From the NCBI GenBank assembly GCA_002414665.1, contig DIAF01000015.1, positions 1 to 64,000 on the forward strand: a DNA stretch of 64,000 nt, in the 5' to 3' direction. Shown piece by piece: positions 30,639 through 39,147 of this stretch. Numbering within the stretch: the first letter of the stretch is position 1; each line of letters starts with the position of its first letter. The notes under the pieces were generated by a model, which saw only the letters and a program-made list of their open reading frames with translations, did no database searches and had not been told where the DNA came from. Made by a program: the position numbers and the translations under genes. Source of the DNA: Halieaceae bacterium UBA5085. Lineage in GTDB: Bacteria; Pseudomonadota; Gammaproteobacteria; Pseudomonadales; Halieaceae.

Positions 30639-32129
30639 TCAGGTACCGCAGAAGGTCTGGTACACGCGCTGGTCTGTGTCGGGCGGCATGGCCAAGTTCC
30701 TGTCCCCGGGGTTCCACTGTCCGGGCCTTGCAAGTCGCTCGACCAGGGTGTGAAAGGGTGCGAAATCCCCACGCTCCGTGGCCGCGGTCAATGCAGCTTC
30801 CACCAGGTGATTGCGCGGGATGAATACCGGGTTGACCCGGTACATGCTCGCCTGGCGCACTCGCGGGTCGCCGGGTTCGCGTGCCAGCCGTGACTGCCAC
30901 TGTGCCAGCCAGGGATCGAATGCCGGGGGCAGGGTAAACAGGTCGCCAATATCCTGCGGGTTGCCGGGCTCGGGGTGGGCCAGGTCGGCCAGCCGGCGAA
31001 AGGTGAGGGTGAAGTCGGTGGCTTCCTCCGCCATCAGCGTGTAGAGCTCTTCGATGAGCCGTGCGTCATCCGCCTGTTGACCTGTGAACCCCAGCTTGGC
31101 GTTCAGGCCTTCGGTGTGGGCCGTGAGGAAGTGGTCGCTGAAGGTGTCGACCGCGGCCTGTGCAAGTGCCACTGCCTGTTCTGCATCGCTGTGCAGCACA
31201 GGCACCAGGGCCTGCGCCAGAGAGGCCAGATTCCAGTGCGCGATGCCGGGCTGGTTGCGGTAGGCGTAGCGGCCTGCGTGGTCAATGGAGCTGAATACAG
31301 TGTCCGGGTTGAAGGCGTCCATGAACGCGCAGGGTCCGTAGTCGATGGTTTCCCCACAGAGCAACATGTTGTCGGTGTTCATGACCCCGTGAATAAAACC
31401 CAGTAGCTGCCACTGGGAGACCAGTTGCGCCTGTGCCTGTATCACAGCATTGAGCAGGGCCAGCGCGGGGTTGTCCGTGTCGGTCTGTGTGGGGAAATGG
31501 CGCTGCAGTGCGTAGTCGACGAGTAGTTGCAAGGCTTCTGAGTCCTTGCGCGCCGAAAAGTACTCCACGCTACCAATCCGCAGGTGGCTGCTGGCAACCC
31601 GCGCCAGAATGGCCCCGGGCAGCGGGCGGTCGCGCATGACCGTTTCGCCGCTGCTCACCGCGGCCAGCGCCCGGGTGGTGGGCACGCCCAGAGCGGCCAT
31701 GGCTTCACTGACGAGATACTCGCGCAGGACCGGGCCCAGCGGCGAGCGCCCGTCCCCGCCGCGCGACCAGCGGGTAGGGCCGGCACCTTTCAACTGCAGG
31801 TCAAACAGCTTGCCCTGCGCATCCCGCAGTTCGCCCAGCAGTATGGCGCGTCCATCGCCTAGTTGCGGATTGAAACCACCGAACTGATGGCCCGCGTAGG
31901 CCGCTGCCAGGGGGCGTGATTTGGGTGTGACGCGGTTGCCGGCGAGCCATTCAGTGCCTGCGATAGAGGCAAGCCAGTCTGGATCCAGGCCCAGGCGCCG
32001 GGCGAGGCCGTCATTGACGCGTATTGCCTGCGGTGCCGCCACCGGCGTGGGAGCAAGTGCCTGGTAAAAGCGCTCGGGCAGGTCGGCAAAGGTATGTTCA
32101 AAAATGGGGGTGGTACCGGTGCGGTTCAT
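30639..32129 (-). CDS. selO: Protein adenylyltransferase SelO
   Basis: SelO (YdiU) is a pseudokinase-fold enzyme that attaches AMP to serine, threonine and tyrosine of proteins, linked to redox stress. The 496-residue product has A-G-H-Q-F-G-G-F-N-P-Q-L-G-D-G-R, the nucleotide-binding L-K-G-A-G-P-T-R-W-S-R-G-G-D-G-R loop, and H-G-V-M-N-T-D-N-M and D-Y-G-P-C-A-F-M-D motifs. The C-terminus Y-Q-T-F-C-G-T carries the conserved cysteine. The ATG at 32129 matches the known N-terminus and has GAGAGAG upstream; the longer in-frame extension lies within the efflux gene. It is the last gene of the marR-emrA-emrB run, 20 bases after the MFS gene. Confidence 0.93.
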   Translation of the reverse strand: MNRTGTTPIFEHTFADLPERFYQALAPTPVAAPQAIRVNDGLARRLGLDPDWLASIAGTEWLAGNRVTPKSRPLAAAYAGHQFGGFNPQLGDGRAILLGELRDAQGKLFDLQLKGAGPTRWSRGGDGRSPLGPVLREYLVSEAMAALGVPTTRALAAVSSGETVMRDRPLPGAILARVASSHLRIGSVEYFSARKDSEALQLLVDYALQRHFPTQTDTDNPALALLNAVIQAQAQLVSQWQLLGFIHGVMNTDNMLLCGETIDYGPCAFMDAFNPDTVFSSIDHAGRYAYRNQPGIAHWNLASLAQALVPVLHSDAEQAVALAQAAVDTFSDHFLTAHTEGLNAKLGFTGQQADDARLIEELYTLMAEEATDFTLTFRRLADLAHPEPGNPQDIGDLFTLPPAFDPWLAQWQSRLAREPGDPRVRQASMYRVNPVFIPRNHLVEAALTAATERGDFAPFHTLVERLARPGQWNPGDRNLAMPPDTDQRVYQTFCGT

Positions 32130-32149
32130 CAGTACAGCTCTCTCTGCGC

Positions 32150-33658
32150 TCAGGCCTCCGTGGCCGCAGCGCTGGCCTTGTGCAAGTCTTTCGGAACGCG
32201 CAGCAGGAGTACCATTGGAATGGCTGCCAGGTTGACCCACATGAGCAGATGGAAATCGTTCACATAGGCGATCTCGGCGGCCTGCCGGCTGACCGTGGCT
32301 ATCAGCTCGCCGGGTAGCGCAGCCAGCGCGGCCGGATCGCTCAGACCCTGCGGCAGGCCCGTCTCTGGCGTCAAACGCGAGGCCAGCTCCTGCTGGTTGA
32401 TCCACATATTACGGCTCAATAATGCCATGATCATGGAGACACCGATACTGCTGCCCAGGTTGCGTGACAGGCTGAACAGGGCCGCGCCCTCATCACGCAG
32501 ATGCGGGGCAAGGGTCGCGTAGGCCAGGGTGGTGGTCGGAATGAATACCAGCCCCAGTCCCAGCCCCTGTATGAAGCCGGTAATGGCCAGGGTGGTTTGC
32601 CCCACTTCCATGGTGAAGCGAGCCATTTCTGCCAGGGTGCCGCTGGCCGTGCACATGCCTATGATGATCAGGATTCGCGGGTCGATGTGCTGCATCAGTC
32701 GCGCCACCACCATCATGCCGAGCATGGTCCCTACGCCGCGGGGCATCAGCACCAGCCCGGTGGTGACCGCCGGGTAACCCTTCCAGATCTGCAGAAAGGG
32801 CGGCAGCAGCGCCATGGTGGCCAGCAGTACAATGCCCACCAGGAAAATGAACAGCACACCGGTGACGTAGTTGCGATCCCGGAACAGTGCCGGCGACACG
32901 AAACGCTGGTCACTGGTGAGGGTGTGCACAGTAAACAGATAAAGCCCGAGGCCGATCATTACCGCATACAACTGTATTTCCAGAGACTCGAACCACAGCA
33001 CGTGCTCGCCGCGGTCCAGCAGCAATTGCAGCGCACCCACGGCCACTGCCAGCAGGCCGAAGCCGAGCAGGTCGAAGCGTTTCTCGACGGTCGGCGTTTT
33101 CGGCACGAAGCAGTAAATACCGATTAGCGAAGCGACGCCGAGCGGCACGTTGATGTAAAACACGTAGCGCCAGGAGTAGCTGTCAGTGAGCCAGCCGCCC
33201 AGTGTGGGGCCGAGGATCGGCCCGATCATGATGCCCATGCCCCAGATGCTCATCGCGGAGGCGTGTTTTTCTTTGGGGAACGTGTCCAGCAGGATCGACT
33301 GCGATAGCGGCGCCAGGGACGCCCCGAAGGCGCCCTGGGCAATGCGCCAGATGACCATCTCATTCAGGCTGGTGGCCTGGCCGCAGAGCATCGAGGTGAG
33401 TGTGAAGCCGGCAACCGACCAGAGCAGTACCGAGCGGCGGCCGAAGCGCTGGGCCATGTAGCCGACCGGAAGGGTCATGATTGCTGCAGTCACAATGTAC
33501 GACGTCAGGATCCAGATGACCTGATCGCTGCTCGCGCCCAGACTGCCCTGCATGTGCGGCAAGGCCACGTTGGCGATCGTGGTATCCACCACCTGGATGA
33601 TGGTGGCCGGCATGACGCTGGCGGCCACCAGCCAGGGCGCTGCGGTGCGCGGACTCAC
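32150..33658 (-). CDS. emrB: DHA2-family multidrug efflux transporter (EmrB-like)
   Basis: This is a 502-residue proton-driven exporter with about 14 transmembrane helices. The DHA2 signatures are present: V-D-T-T-I-A-N-V-A-L-P-H-M in helix 1 (motif D1), G-Y-M-A-Q-R-F-G-R-R-S (motif A), and G-P-I-L-G-P-T-L-G-G-W-L (motif C). With EmrA it would form an inner-membrane-to-outer-membrane pump using a TolC-type channel, which is not in the window. It overlaps emrA by 4 bases. The exported drugs or metabolites are not known. Confidence 0.9.
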   Translation of the reverse strand: MSPRTAAPWLVAASVMPATIIQVVDTTIANVALPHMQGSLGASSDQVIWILTSYIVTAAIMTLPVGYMAQRFGRRSVLLWSVAGFTLTSMLCGQATSLNEMVIWRIAQGAFGASLAPLSQSILLDTFPKEKHASAMSIWGMGIMIGPILGPTLGGWLTDSYSWRYVFYINVPLGVASLIGIYCFVPKTPTVEKRFDLLGFGLLAVAVGALQLLLDRGEHVLWFESLEIQLYAVMIGLGLYLFTVHTLTSDQRFVSPALFRDRNYVTGVLFIFLVGIVLLATMALLPPFLQIWKGYPAVTTGLVLMPRGVGTMLGMMVVARLMQHIDPRILIIIGMCTASGTLAEMARFTMEVGQTTLAITGFIQGLGLGLVFIPTTTLAYATLAPHLRDEGAALFSLSRNLGSSIGVSMIMALLSRNMWINQQELASRLTPETGLPQGLSDPAALAALPGELIATVSRQAAEIAYVNDFHLLMWVNLAAIPMVLLLRVPKDLHKASAAATEA

Positions 33659-34722
33659 AGTGGGCTGGCAGCCACCTGGTTGGTGTCCGGAGCGGAGCTC
33701 GCACGGGCACTTGCCAGCGGTGCAGGGGCGTCCGTCGCAATGCGCACCTCGGCGCTCATTCCGGCGCGCAGTACGGCGTCCTCCGGTCTGCTCTCCAGTC
33801 GCAGGCGTACGGGAATCCGTTGCACTACCTTGACCCAGTTGCCGCTGGCATTCTGCGCCGGAATCATGGCGAATTCTGATCCGCTGGCCGGGCTGAGGGT
33901 ATCAACCCGTGCCCGCAGTACCTGCCCTGGGTAGGCGTCGATGGTCACCTCGGCGGTCTGGCCGGGGCGTACGTGGGTCAGTTGCGTTTCCTTCAGATTG
34001 GCTTCAATCCAGATGTCGTCGGTCGCCATCAGGGTGACCACGGCAAAGCCTGCCATAGTCATTTCGCCCAGTTGGGGTACCTCGTTGGCTACGGTGCCCG
34101 CGGTGGGTGCGGTGATTCGGGTACGGGACAGCTGATAGCGCGCGCGGTCCAGCTGCGCCTGTGCTACCTGTATGTCGGCCTGGGCCTCAAGCGGGGTGTC
34201 GAGGTTGCCACCCAGCGCGGCACGCAGACCTGCGAGCTTCTGCCGGTTGATGGCGATCTGGGCCTGTGAGCGCGCCAGCTTTTGCCGTGACTCGTCGAGG
34301 TCGGCTTCGGAAATTGCCGAGGGCCCCATGCGCTGATTGCGGGCCAGCTGGCGCTGGTAAAACGCCGCGTCTTCCTCGGCCTGGCGAAGTTCGGCCTCGA
34401 CTTCGGCGTAGTCGGCGCGTCGCACCATGATCTGGTTTTTCACCTGCGCGAGGTGCGCCTCGGCTTCTGCCACCGCCAGCTGGAACGGTTGGTCCTCCAG
34501 CTGCACCAGCAGCTGGCCCGCCTCGACCGGCTGATTGGGCTGCACCAGTACCGCCTTGACGATGGCATTGACCTCACTGGACAGCGCCAGCTTGTTGGCC
34601 TTGACGTAGGCGTTCTCGGTGCTGATGCTGCCCTGCCCGCCGAGCAGGAACCAGGCGACCACCAGCGCGCCGGCGACCAGCCCTGCGCCCATCAGCAGGC
34701 GTCTTTGCAATAGCAGTGACAC
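33655..34722 (-). CDS. emrA: HlyD/EmrA-family membrane fusion protein
   Basis: This is a 355-residue periplasmic adaptor of a tripartite efflux pump. An N-terminal membrane anchor (residues 9-30) is followed by a biotinyl-lipoyl-like half (V-N-A-I-V-K-A-V-L-V-Q-P-N-Q-P-V-E-A-G-Q), a long coiled-coil hairpin and a second lipoyl half (R-I-T-A-P-T-A-G-T-V). A beta-barrel domain with W-I-E-A-N-L-K-E-T-Q follows. This is the standard EmrA arrangement. It is 7 bases downstream of the MarR gene and overlaps emrB, so all three share an operon. Confidence 0.9.
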   Translation of the reverse strand: MSLLLQRRLLMGAGLVAGALVVAWFLLGGQGSISTENAYVKANKLALSSEVNAIVKAVLVQPNQPVEAGQLLVQLEDQPFQLAVAEAEAHLAQVKNQIMVRRADYAEVEAELRQAEEDAAFYQRQLARNQRMGPSAISEADLDESRQKLARSQAQIAINRQKLAGLRAALGGNLDTPLEAQADIQVAQAQLDRARYQLSRTRITAPTAGTVANEVPQLGEMTMAGFAVVTLMATDDIWIEANLKETQLTHVRPGQTAEVTIDAYPGQVLRARVDTLSPASGSEFAMIPAQNASGNWVKVVQRIPVRLRLESRPEDAVLRAGMSAEVRIATDAPAPLASARASSAPDTNQVAASPL

Positions 34723-34729
34723 AGTCGTT

Positions 34730-35173
34730 CTACTCCTCTCTGCCCAGGTTCAGGCGAATTCGCTCCAGCAGTGATTTCAACTGCACGATGTCCTCGTAGC
34801 TAAGCCCCGCCAGCGCCTCACCGCGGGTCAATTCCGCCAGCTCCCGCAGCGTGGTCAGGGCCGGCTGCGCCGCATCGGTCAGGTAGATGCGAAAACAGCG
34901 TCGATCCTGCTCGTCGCGGCGGCGCTCCAGCAGGCCTTCCTGCTCGAGTACGTCGAGCTGGCGGGTGAGACTGATGGGCGCCACATCCAGCCGTTCGGCA
35001 AGCTCGGCCTGTTTTACCCCCTGTTCCCGCGACAGCGACCACAGTACCTGCCACTTGGCGCGGGTCAGGCCATGGGCGCGGGCGCGACGGTCGTAATTGC
35101 GCCGCAGCAGGCGTGCCGTGGTGTGCAGCTCAAAGCTGAGCTGGTCGGTGGCGTCGTTGCGCGCGCGGCTCAC
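34730..35173 (-). CDS. MarR-family transcriptional regulator
   Basis: This 147-residue winged-helix repressor belongs to the MarR family. The DNA-binding helix region is K-Q-A-E-L-A-E-R-L-D-V-A-P-I-S-L-T-R-Q-L and the wing D-E-Q-D-R-R-C-F-R-I-Y-L-T. The start is a GTG at 35173, chosen because GGGAGC lies upstream and the family starts near this residue; the long upstream extension of the frame runs into the promoter. It is the first gene of the emrA-emrB-selO operon and very likely represses it through the palindrome just upstream. MarR regulators usually respond to phenolic or antibiotic-like ligands. Confidence 0.92.
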   Translation of the reverse strand: MSRARNDATDQLSFELHTTARLLRRNYDRRARAHGLTRAKWQVLWSLSREQGVKQAELAERLDVAPISLTRQLDVLEQEGLLERRRDEQDRRCFRIYLTDAAQPALTTLRELAELTRGEALAGLSYEDIVQLKSLLERIRLNLGREE

Positions 35174-35203
35174 GTAAGGCTCCCGCTGTTCATAGTGTTG
35201 TCT

Positions 35204-35231
35204 ATTATAAGCAGGCTTATTAATTTCGCAA
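35204..35231 (-). promoter_or_regulatory. marR-emrAB promoter with overlapping palindromic operator
   Basis: On the minus strand TTGCGA (35231-35226) and TATAAT (35209-35204) are spaced 16 bases apart. A palindrome ATAAGC-AG-GCTTAT (35207-35220) overlaps the -10, which is the expected operator arrangement for MarR autorepression. The transcript start would lie about 25 bases before the GTG start. Confidence 0.72.
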
Positions 35232-35355
35232 GTGGCGATTCTGCCCGATACGGTCCTGCCGGTGTCGTGCGGAAGCGCTTTACTGCTCCGCCTGCGGATG
35301 GCAGATTGACGCCTGACCCCATAACACCAGTACACAGCCATGGAGTACGAGCAGT

Positions 35356-37224
35356 ATGAGCACAACCTGGGACACCCTGATCACTGACGCACTGGTTTTT
35401 GACGGCAGCGGAGAGGCGCCGCAGGTAGTTGATATCGCCATTCACGATGGCAGGATTGCGGCGCGCGGGGCTGGTCTGCCCCGGGCCGAGGCCGCTCGCC
35501 TGATCGACGGCAGCGGCCAGTGGTTGATGCCCGGCCTGCTCGACATCCACACGCACCTCGACCTGGAGGTGGATCTGGACCCGCGGCTGCCCGAGGTGGT
35601 CCGCCACGGCACCACCACCGTACTGGTGGGCAACTGCAGCCTGGGTACCTGCTTCGGTCAGCAGGTGGAGGGAGACCAGAATCCCATCGTCGACTGTTTT
35701 ACCCGCGTCGAGAACATTCCCAAGAAAGTCCTCAGCAAGTGCGTTGAGGCGATCACCTGGGACAACACCGGGGATTACATGGATCACTTTGACAATCTCG
35801 CACTCGGCCCGAACATTGGCGCTTTCGTGCCGCATTCCATGCTGCGCGTCGAAGTGATGGGGTTGCAGGAGAGCATCAGTCGCAAGCCTACCGATGCCGA
35901 GCTGGCCCGTATGGAAACTCTGCTGGATACGGCGATGGAGCAGGGCTACCTCGGCCTGAGCACCGACGGCCTGCCGTTCCACTACCTGGCCAATGAACCG
36001 CACACGGACCAGCGGATTCCCACACAATTCGCGGGTTACAGTGAGCTAAAACGCCTGCTGGGTGTCGTGCGCCGGCGCGGCAGGGTATGGCAGACCACCC
36101 CGCTGATTGAGAACCGGCTCAAGGGCCTGCTGTATTTCCTGTTCAGCAGCGGGCGCCTGTTCGGCAAGCCACTGAAAACGTCGGCATTGTCGGTGATGGA
36201 GTTCGTGCTCGCGCCCAAGGCGTCCAATGCCTTCCTGGGCCTCTCCAGGCTGATCAACAGTTCATTGCTGAAGGGGCGCATCCATTTTCAGGCACTGGGC
36301 ACCAATTTCCGCCTCTGGTCGGATGGTATTGTCAGCCCGGTGTTCGAGGAGCTGCCCTCCACCTGCAAACTGATCGCCAAGGAGTATGACGACGTCGCCG
36401 GACGCCGCGCACTGCTGGACGATCCGGCCTTCGTGGAGGAGTTTCGCCGCGACTGGGAGCACGGTCGCAAGGGGCGCAACCTGGCCCGACTGAAGGCGAA
36501 GCTGGGGCTCCCTGACAAGTTGGTGATTCGCGACCTCGAGCGCATGATCTTCGATGGTGCGCCGGTTGCGGATTGGGACGGCGAAAGCATGCAGCAGGTG
36601 TTTGACCGGTTACAGCGCGTGCAGCGCGGCCAGGCTGCCGAGGCCCGTTCCGAGGCAGAGCGTGAGGCCTTCGCCAGGTTTCCCTCACCCACTGCGGATG
36701 AGGTCGATTTCATGCTGCACCTGCTGCGCGAATACGACAAGTCGTTCCGCTGGTGGGTGGATGTGGGTAACAAGGATAACCGCGCAACGTTGGGTTACCT
36801 GCTGCATCCCAATGCCTTGCCCGGCTTTAACGATTCCGGCGCCCACCTGACCAATATGGCGTTCTTTGACGGCAACCTGATGTCGCTGAAGCTGGCTCAG
36901 GCGGAGGGGCTGGGTACCGTTGCCGCCATGGTGCGGCGTTTGACTCGCGAGCCCGCGGCGTTTTTCGGCCTGGACGTCGGCAGCCTCGAGATCGGTGCAC
37001 AGGCCGACATCACCATGCTGGATCCGGCGGCCCTGCAGGGCTGGGATAGCAACGATCACCGCGCTTTTATCCACCGCGAGCTGTTTGATCACAAGCAGAT
37101 GGTGAACCGCTCAGATGGCGTGGTGACGCGGGTGCTGATTCACGGCGAGCCTGTGTGGCAGGACGGCGAGTTCACCGATGTGCTGGGCAGCCGCCGCCTG
37201 GGACGGGCACTGCGCGCTGCCTGA
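35356..37224 (+). CDS. Amidohydrolase, N-acyl-D-amino-acid deacylase family
   Basis: This is a 622-residue metal-dependent amidohydrolase. Metal ligands are in D-I-H-T-H-L-D (H-x-H), and the V-G-N-C-S-L-G cysteine matches the bridging cysteine of D-aminoacylases. The late D-S-G-A-H-L aspartate is the catalytic acid/base. A C-terminal strand cluster (V-G-S-L-E-I-G-A-Q-A-D-I-T-M-L-D) completes the fold. Known members remove acyl groups from N-acyl-D-amino acids. At more than 600 residues, the long middle insertion is larger than in the standard 480-residue enzymes. It is divergent from the marR operon and convergent with AsmA. Its substrate is unknown. Confidence 0.87.
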   Translation: MSTTWDTLITDALVFDGSGEAPQVVDIAIHDGRIAARGAGLPRAEAARLIDGSGQWLMPGLLDIHTHLDLEVDLDPRLPEVVRHGTTTVLVGNCSLGTCFGQQVEGDQNPIVDCFTRVENIPKKVLSKCVEAITWDNTGDYMDHFDNLALGPNIGAFVPHSMLRVEVMGLQESISRKPTDAELARMETLLDTAMEQGYLGLSTDGLPFHYLANEPHTDQRIPTQFAGYSELKRLLGVVRRRGRVWQTTPLIENRLKGLLYFLFSSGRLFGKPLKTSALSVMEFVLAPKASNAFLGLSRLINSSLLKGRIHFQALGTNFRLWSDGIVSPVFEELPSTCKLIAKEYDDVAGRRALLDDPAFVEEFRRDWEHGRKGRNLARLKAKLGLPDKLVIRDLERMIFDGAPVADWDGESMQQVFDRLQRVQRGQAAEARSEAEREAFARFPSPTADEVDFMLHLLREYDKSFRWWVDVGNKDNRATLGYLLHPNALPGFNDSGAHLTNMAFFDGNLMSLKLAQAEGLGTVAAMVRRLTREPAAFFGLDVGSLEIGAQADITMLDPAALQGWDSNDHRAFIHRELFDHKQMVNRSDGVVTRVLIHGEPVWQDGEFTDVLGSRRLGRALRAA

Positions 37225-37226
37225 AA

Positions 37227-39071
37227 TCAGTCCTTGTCCTTGAACAGGCGCTGCAGGAGGCGCCCGCCTTCTTCCTTGGCTTTGCGCTCCAGCTCGTTGC
37301 GGGTCAGTGACGCGATGATCTCCTTGCTGTCGACGCGGCACCAGCTGGCGGGGCTGTCATCCAGTGAACCACTGCACAACACCGGCCAGCTGATGGCTGT
37401 GAGACGTTCGTTCACCCGGCAGGCGGGATCAAGCTCTCCCAGCGTCGGTGAGAGGCGCGCGCGGAACTCGGCGTTGAACGCGTTACTGTCCAGCTGCAGG
37501 TTCCCCGTGCCGCGCAGTGCCATGTGTGCCAGATCGGCCTGCAGGGGGTCCAGCCGCGCCTTGCCCTCGCCCAGCGTAACGCGGGCACTCAGGTTCTGGA
37601 AGGTGCTCTGCTGCGGCAGCTCCGCCGCCAGTGTTGCCTGATTGACCTGGGCAACCACTTCGCACAGCATCCGCTCAACCCCGAACTGCTCCAGCACGAC
37701 GTTGCGCGTTGTCAGGTTGAGCGGTCCCTGGAGATTCTGGATCAGGGCCGTGCCGGTATTGCCCCGACTTTGCAGTTCCCAGCGCGCGTCCGCGAGGCCG
37801 GAGAGCAGCGGCTCTGACTCCAGCGCCGCGAGCAGCTGGACAGTGTCCAGCCCGGTCAGTTCACCGCGTGAGGTCAGCACGGCAGTTGCCCGGTGGGCGT
37901 CCAGGGTGGCGGAGGCGTTTAATGCGCCGCCGTGCAAGGTGCCCGTGATGGTGTCGATCTTGAGCACCCCCTCGGCTGCCCGCAGGCGCAGACGCAGGTT
38001 GTCAACGGCGTGTGGCCCCACGACGGCGCGCTCGACACGCAGGTCTGCCCGGGTGTCCGCCAGGCGGATGGCATCCAGCGGCAATGCGCTGTCACCGGTT
38101 TCCGTGCTGTCCGGCGTTGTGGTCGCGGCCTCCGGCCCGGCGAGCAGCAGCAATGCCGGGTCCAGCAGGTTGAGGCGCAGTTGGGCGTCAAGCTGCGGGC
38201 TCTCGAAGCTGCTGTAGACCAGCGTACCCGTGCCCTGAATCTCACCGCTGTTCAGCTCCAGCGCGAGTTCGGCGCGCTGGGTATTCAGGGTGATGGTGCC
38301 GCTCGTCTGCAGTACCACGGGTTCCGGGGTGGCGCCAGCGAGCGTGATGGTCAGCTCCTCGACATCGGCTGCGCTCTGGTCGGCGCTGAGCGTAAAGCGT
38401 GTGGCGAGCGCGACATCGACAGGACGCTCGCCGGTGAGCTGCAGGGCGAGGCTGAGTGACGCCGGGCGGCCGTCAAGGTTGATGTCGCTGGCGGTCATTG
38501 ACGAAACCGTAATTTCCCGCGGTGCCGAGCCATCGGCCTGCAGCAGCTGCACACGCGCATCATTGAGCGACAGATTGGCAATGTTCAGGGCCAGCGGCAG
38601 ACCCAGCGCAGTACCGGCACCCGCTTCAGCAGCGGCGCGCAGGGCTTGCCGACGCTGCGCGTAGAATGCTTCGAGCTCGGCATCGGTGAGGTTCAGCGTC
38701 GAGCTGGCGGGCGCGGACTCGGAGGCGGGCACGATGACCTTGAGTCCCGTCAGGCTGATGCCCTTGATCGCCACCTCCCGCGACAGCAGTGGCCACAGGA
38801 ATACCTCTATCGACAGCTGCTGCACGCTGATTTCAGGCTGTTGCTCGTCTGGCAACCGCAGCGCCGTATCCTCCAGTTGCAGGGACAGCCGTGGCAACAG
38901 GGAGAGGCCGGCATCGCCCCTGACCTCCAGCCTGGCACCGCTGCGCTGCTCCAGGGTTTCGGTGGCGAGCCGTATCAGCCGCTCCTCATCCAGAAACACC
39001 GGTAGCAGCGCCGCTGCCGCCAGTACGAGGAGCACGGGAACAGCGATAATGTAGATCAGTAGTCTGGGCAT
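37227..39071 (-). CDS. AsmA-family protein
   Basis: This 614-residue protein has an N-terminal hydrophobic anchor (residues 5-25) followed by the AsmA start pattern (F-L-D-E-E-R-L-I-R-L-A-T-E-T-L-E-Q-R-S-G). A C-terminal AsmA-like domain holds L-S-A-R-V-T-L-G-E-G-K-A-R-L-D-P-L-Q-A-D-L. AsmA-type proteins sit in the inner membrane with the bulk in the periplasm and are implicated in glycerophospholipid movement to the outer membrane. The gene is convergent with the amidohydrolase (2-base gap). Long repeat-like beta-rich stretches fit the tube-like structure proposed for the family. Confidence 0.85.
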   Translation of the reverse strand: MPRLLIYIIAVPVLLVLAAAALLPVFLDEERLIRLATETLEQRSGARLEVRGDAGLSLLPRLSLQLEDTALRLPDEQQPEISVQQLSIEVFLWPLLSREVAIKGISLTGLKVIVPASESAPASSTLNLTDAELEAFYAQRRQALRAAAEAGAGTALGLPLALNIANLSLNDARVQLLQADGSAPREITVSSMTASDINLDGRPASLSLALQLTGERPVDVALATRFTLSADQSAADVEELTITLAGATPEPVVLQTSGTITLNTQRAELALELNSGEIQGTGTLVYSSFESPQLDAQLRLNLLDPALLLLAGPEAATTTPDSTETGDSALPLDAIRLADTRADLRVERAVVGPHAVDNLRLRLRAAEGVLKIDTITGTLHGGALNASATLDAHRATAVLTSRGELTGLDTVQLLAALESEPLLSGLADARWELQSRGNTGTALIQNLQGPLNLTTRNVVLEQFGVERMLCEVVAQVNQATLAAELPQQSTFQNLSARVTLGEGKARLDPLQADLAHMALRGTGNLQLDSNAFNAEFRARLSPTLGELDPACRVNERLTAISWPVLCSGSLDDSPASWCRVDSKEIIASLTRNELERKAKEEGGRLLQRLFKDKD

Positions 39072-39147
39072 GGGGGCAGCGACCGTGAAAATCCGTTGTC
39101 ACGATGGTAGCAGAATTCGCCCGCGGGCTGCCCGCCCCTGGTCGCGG

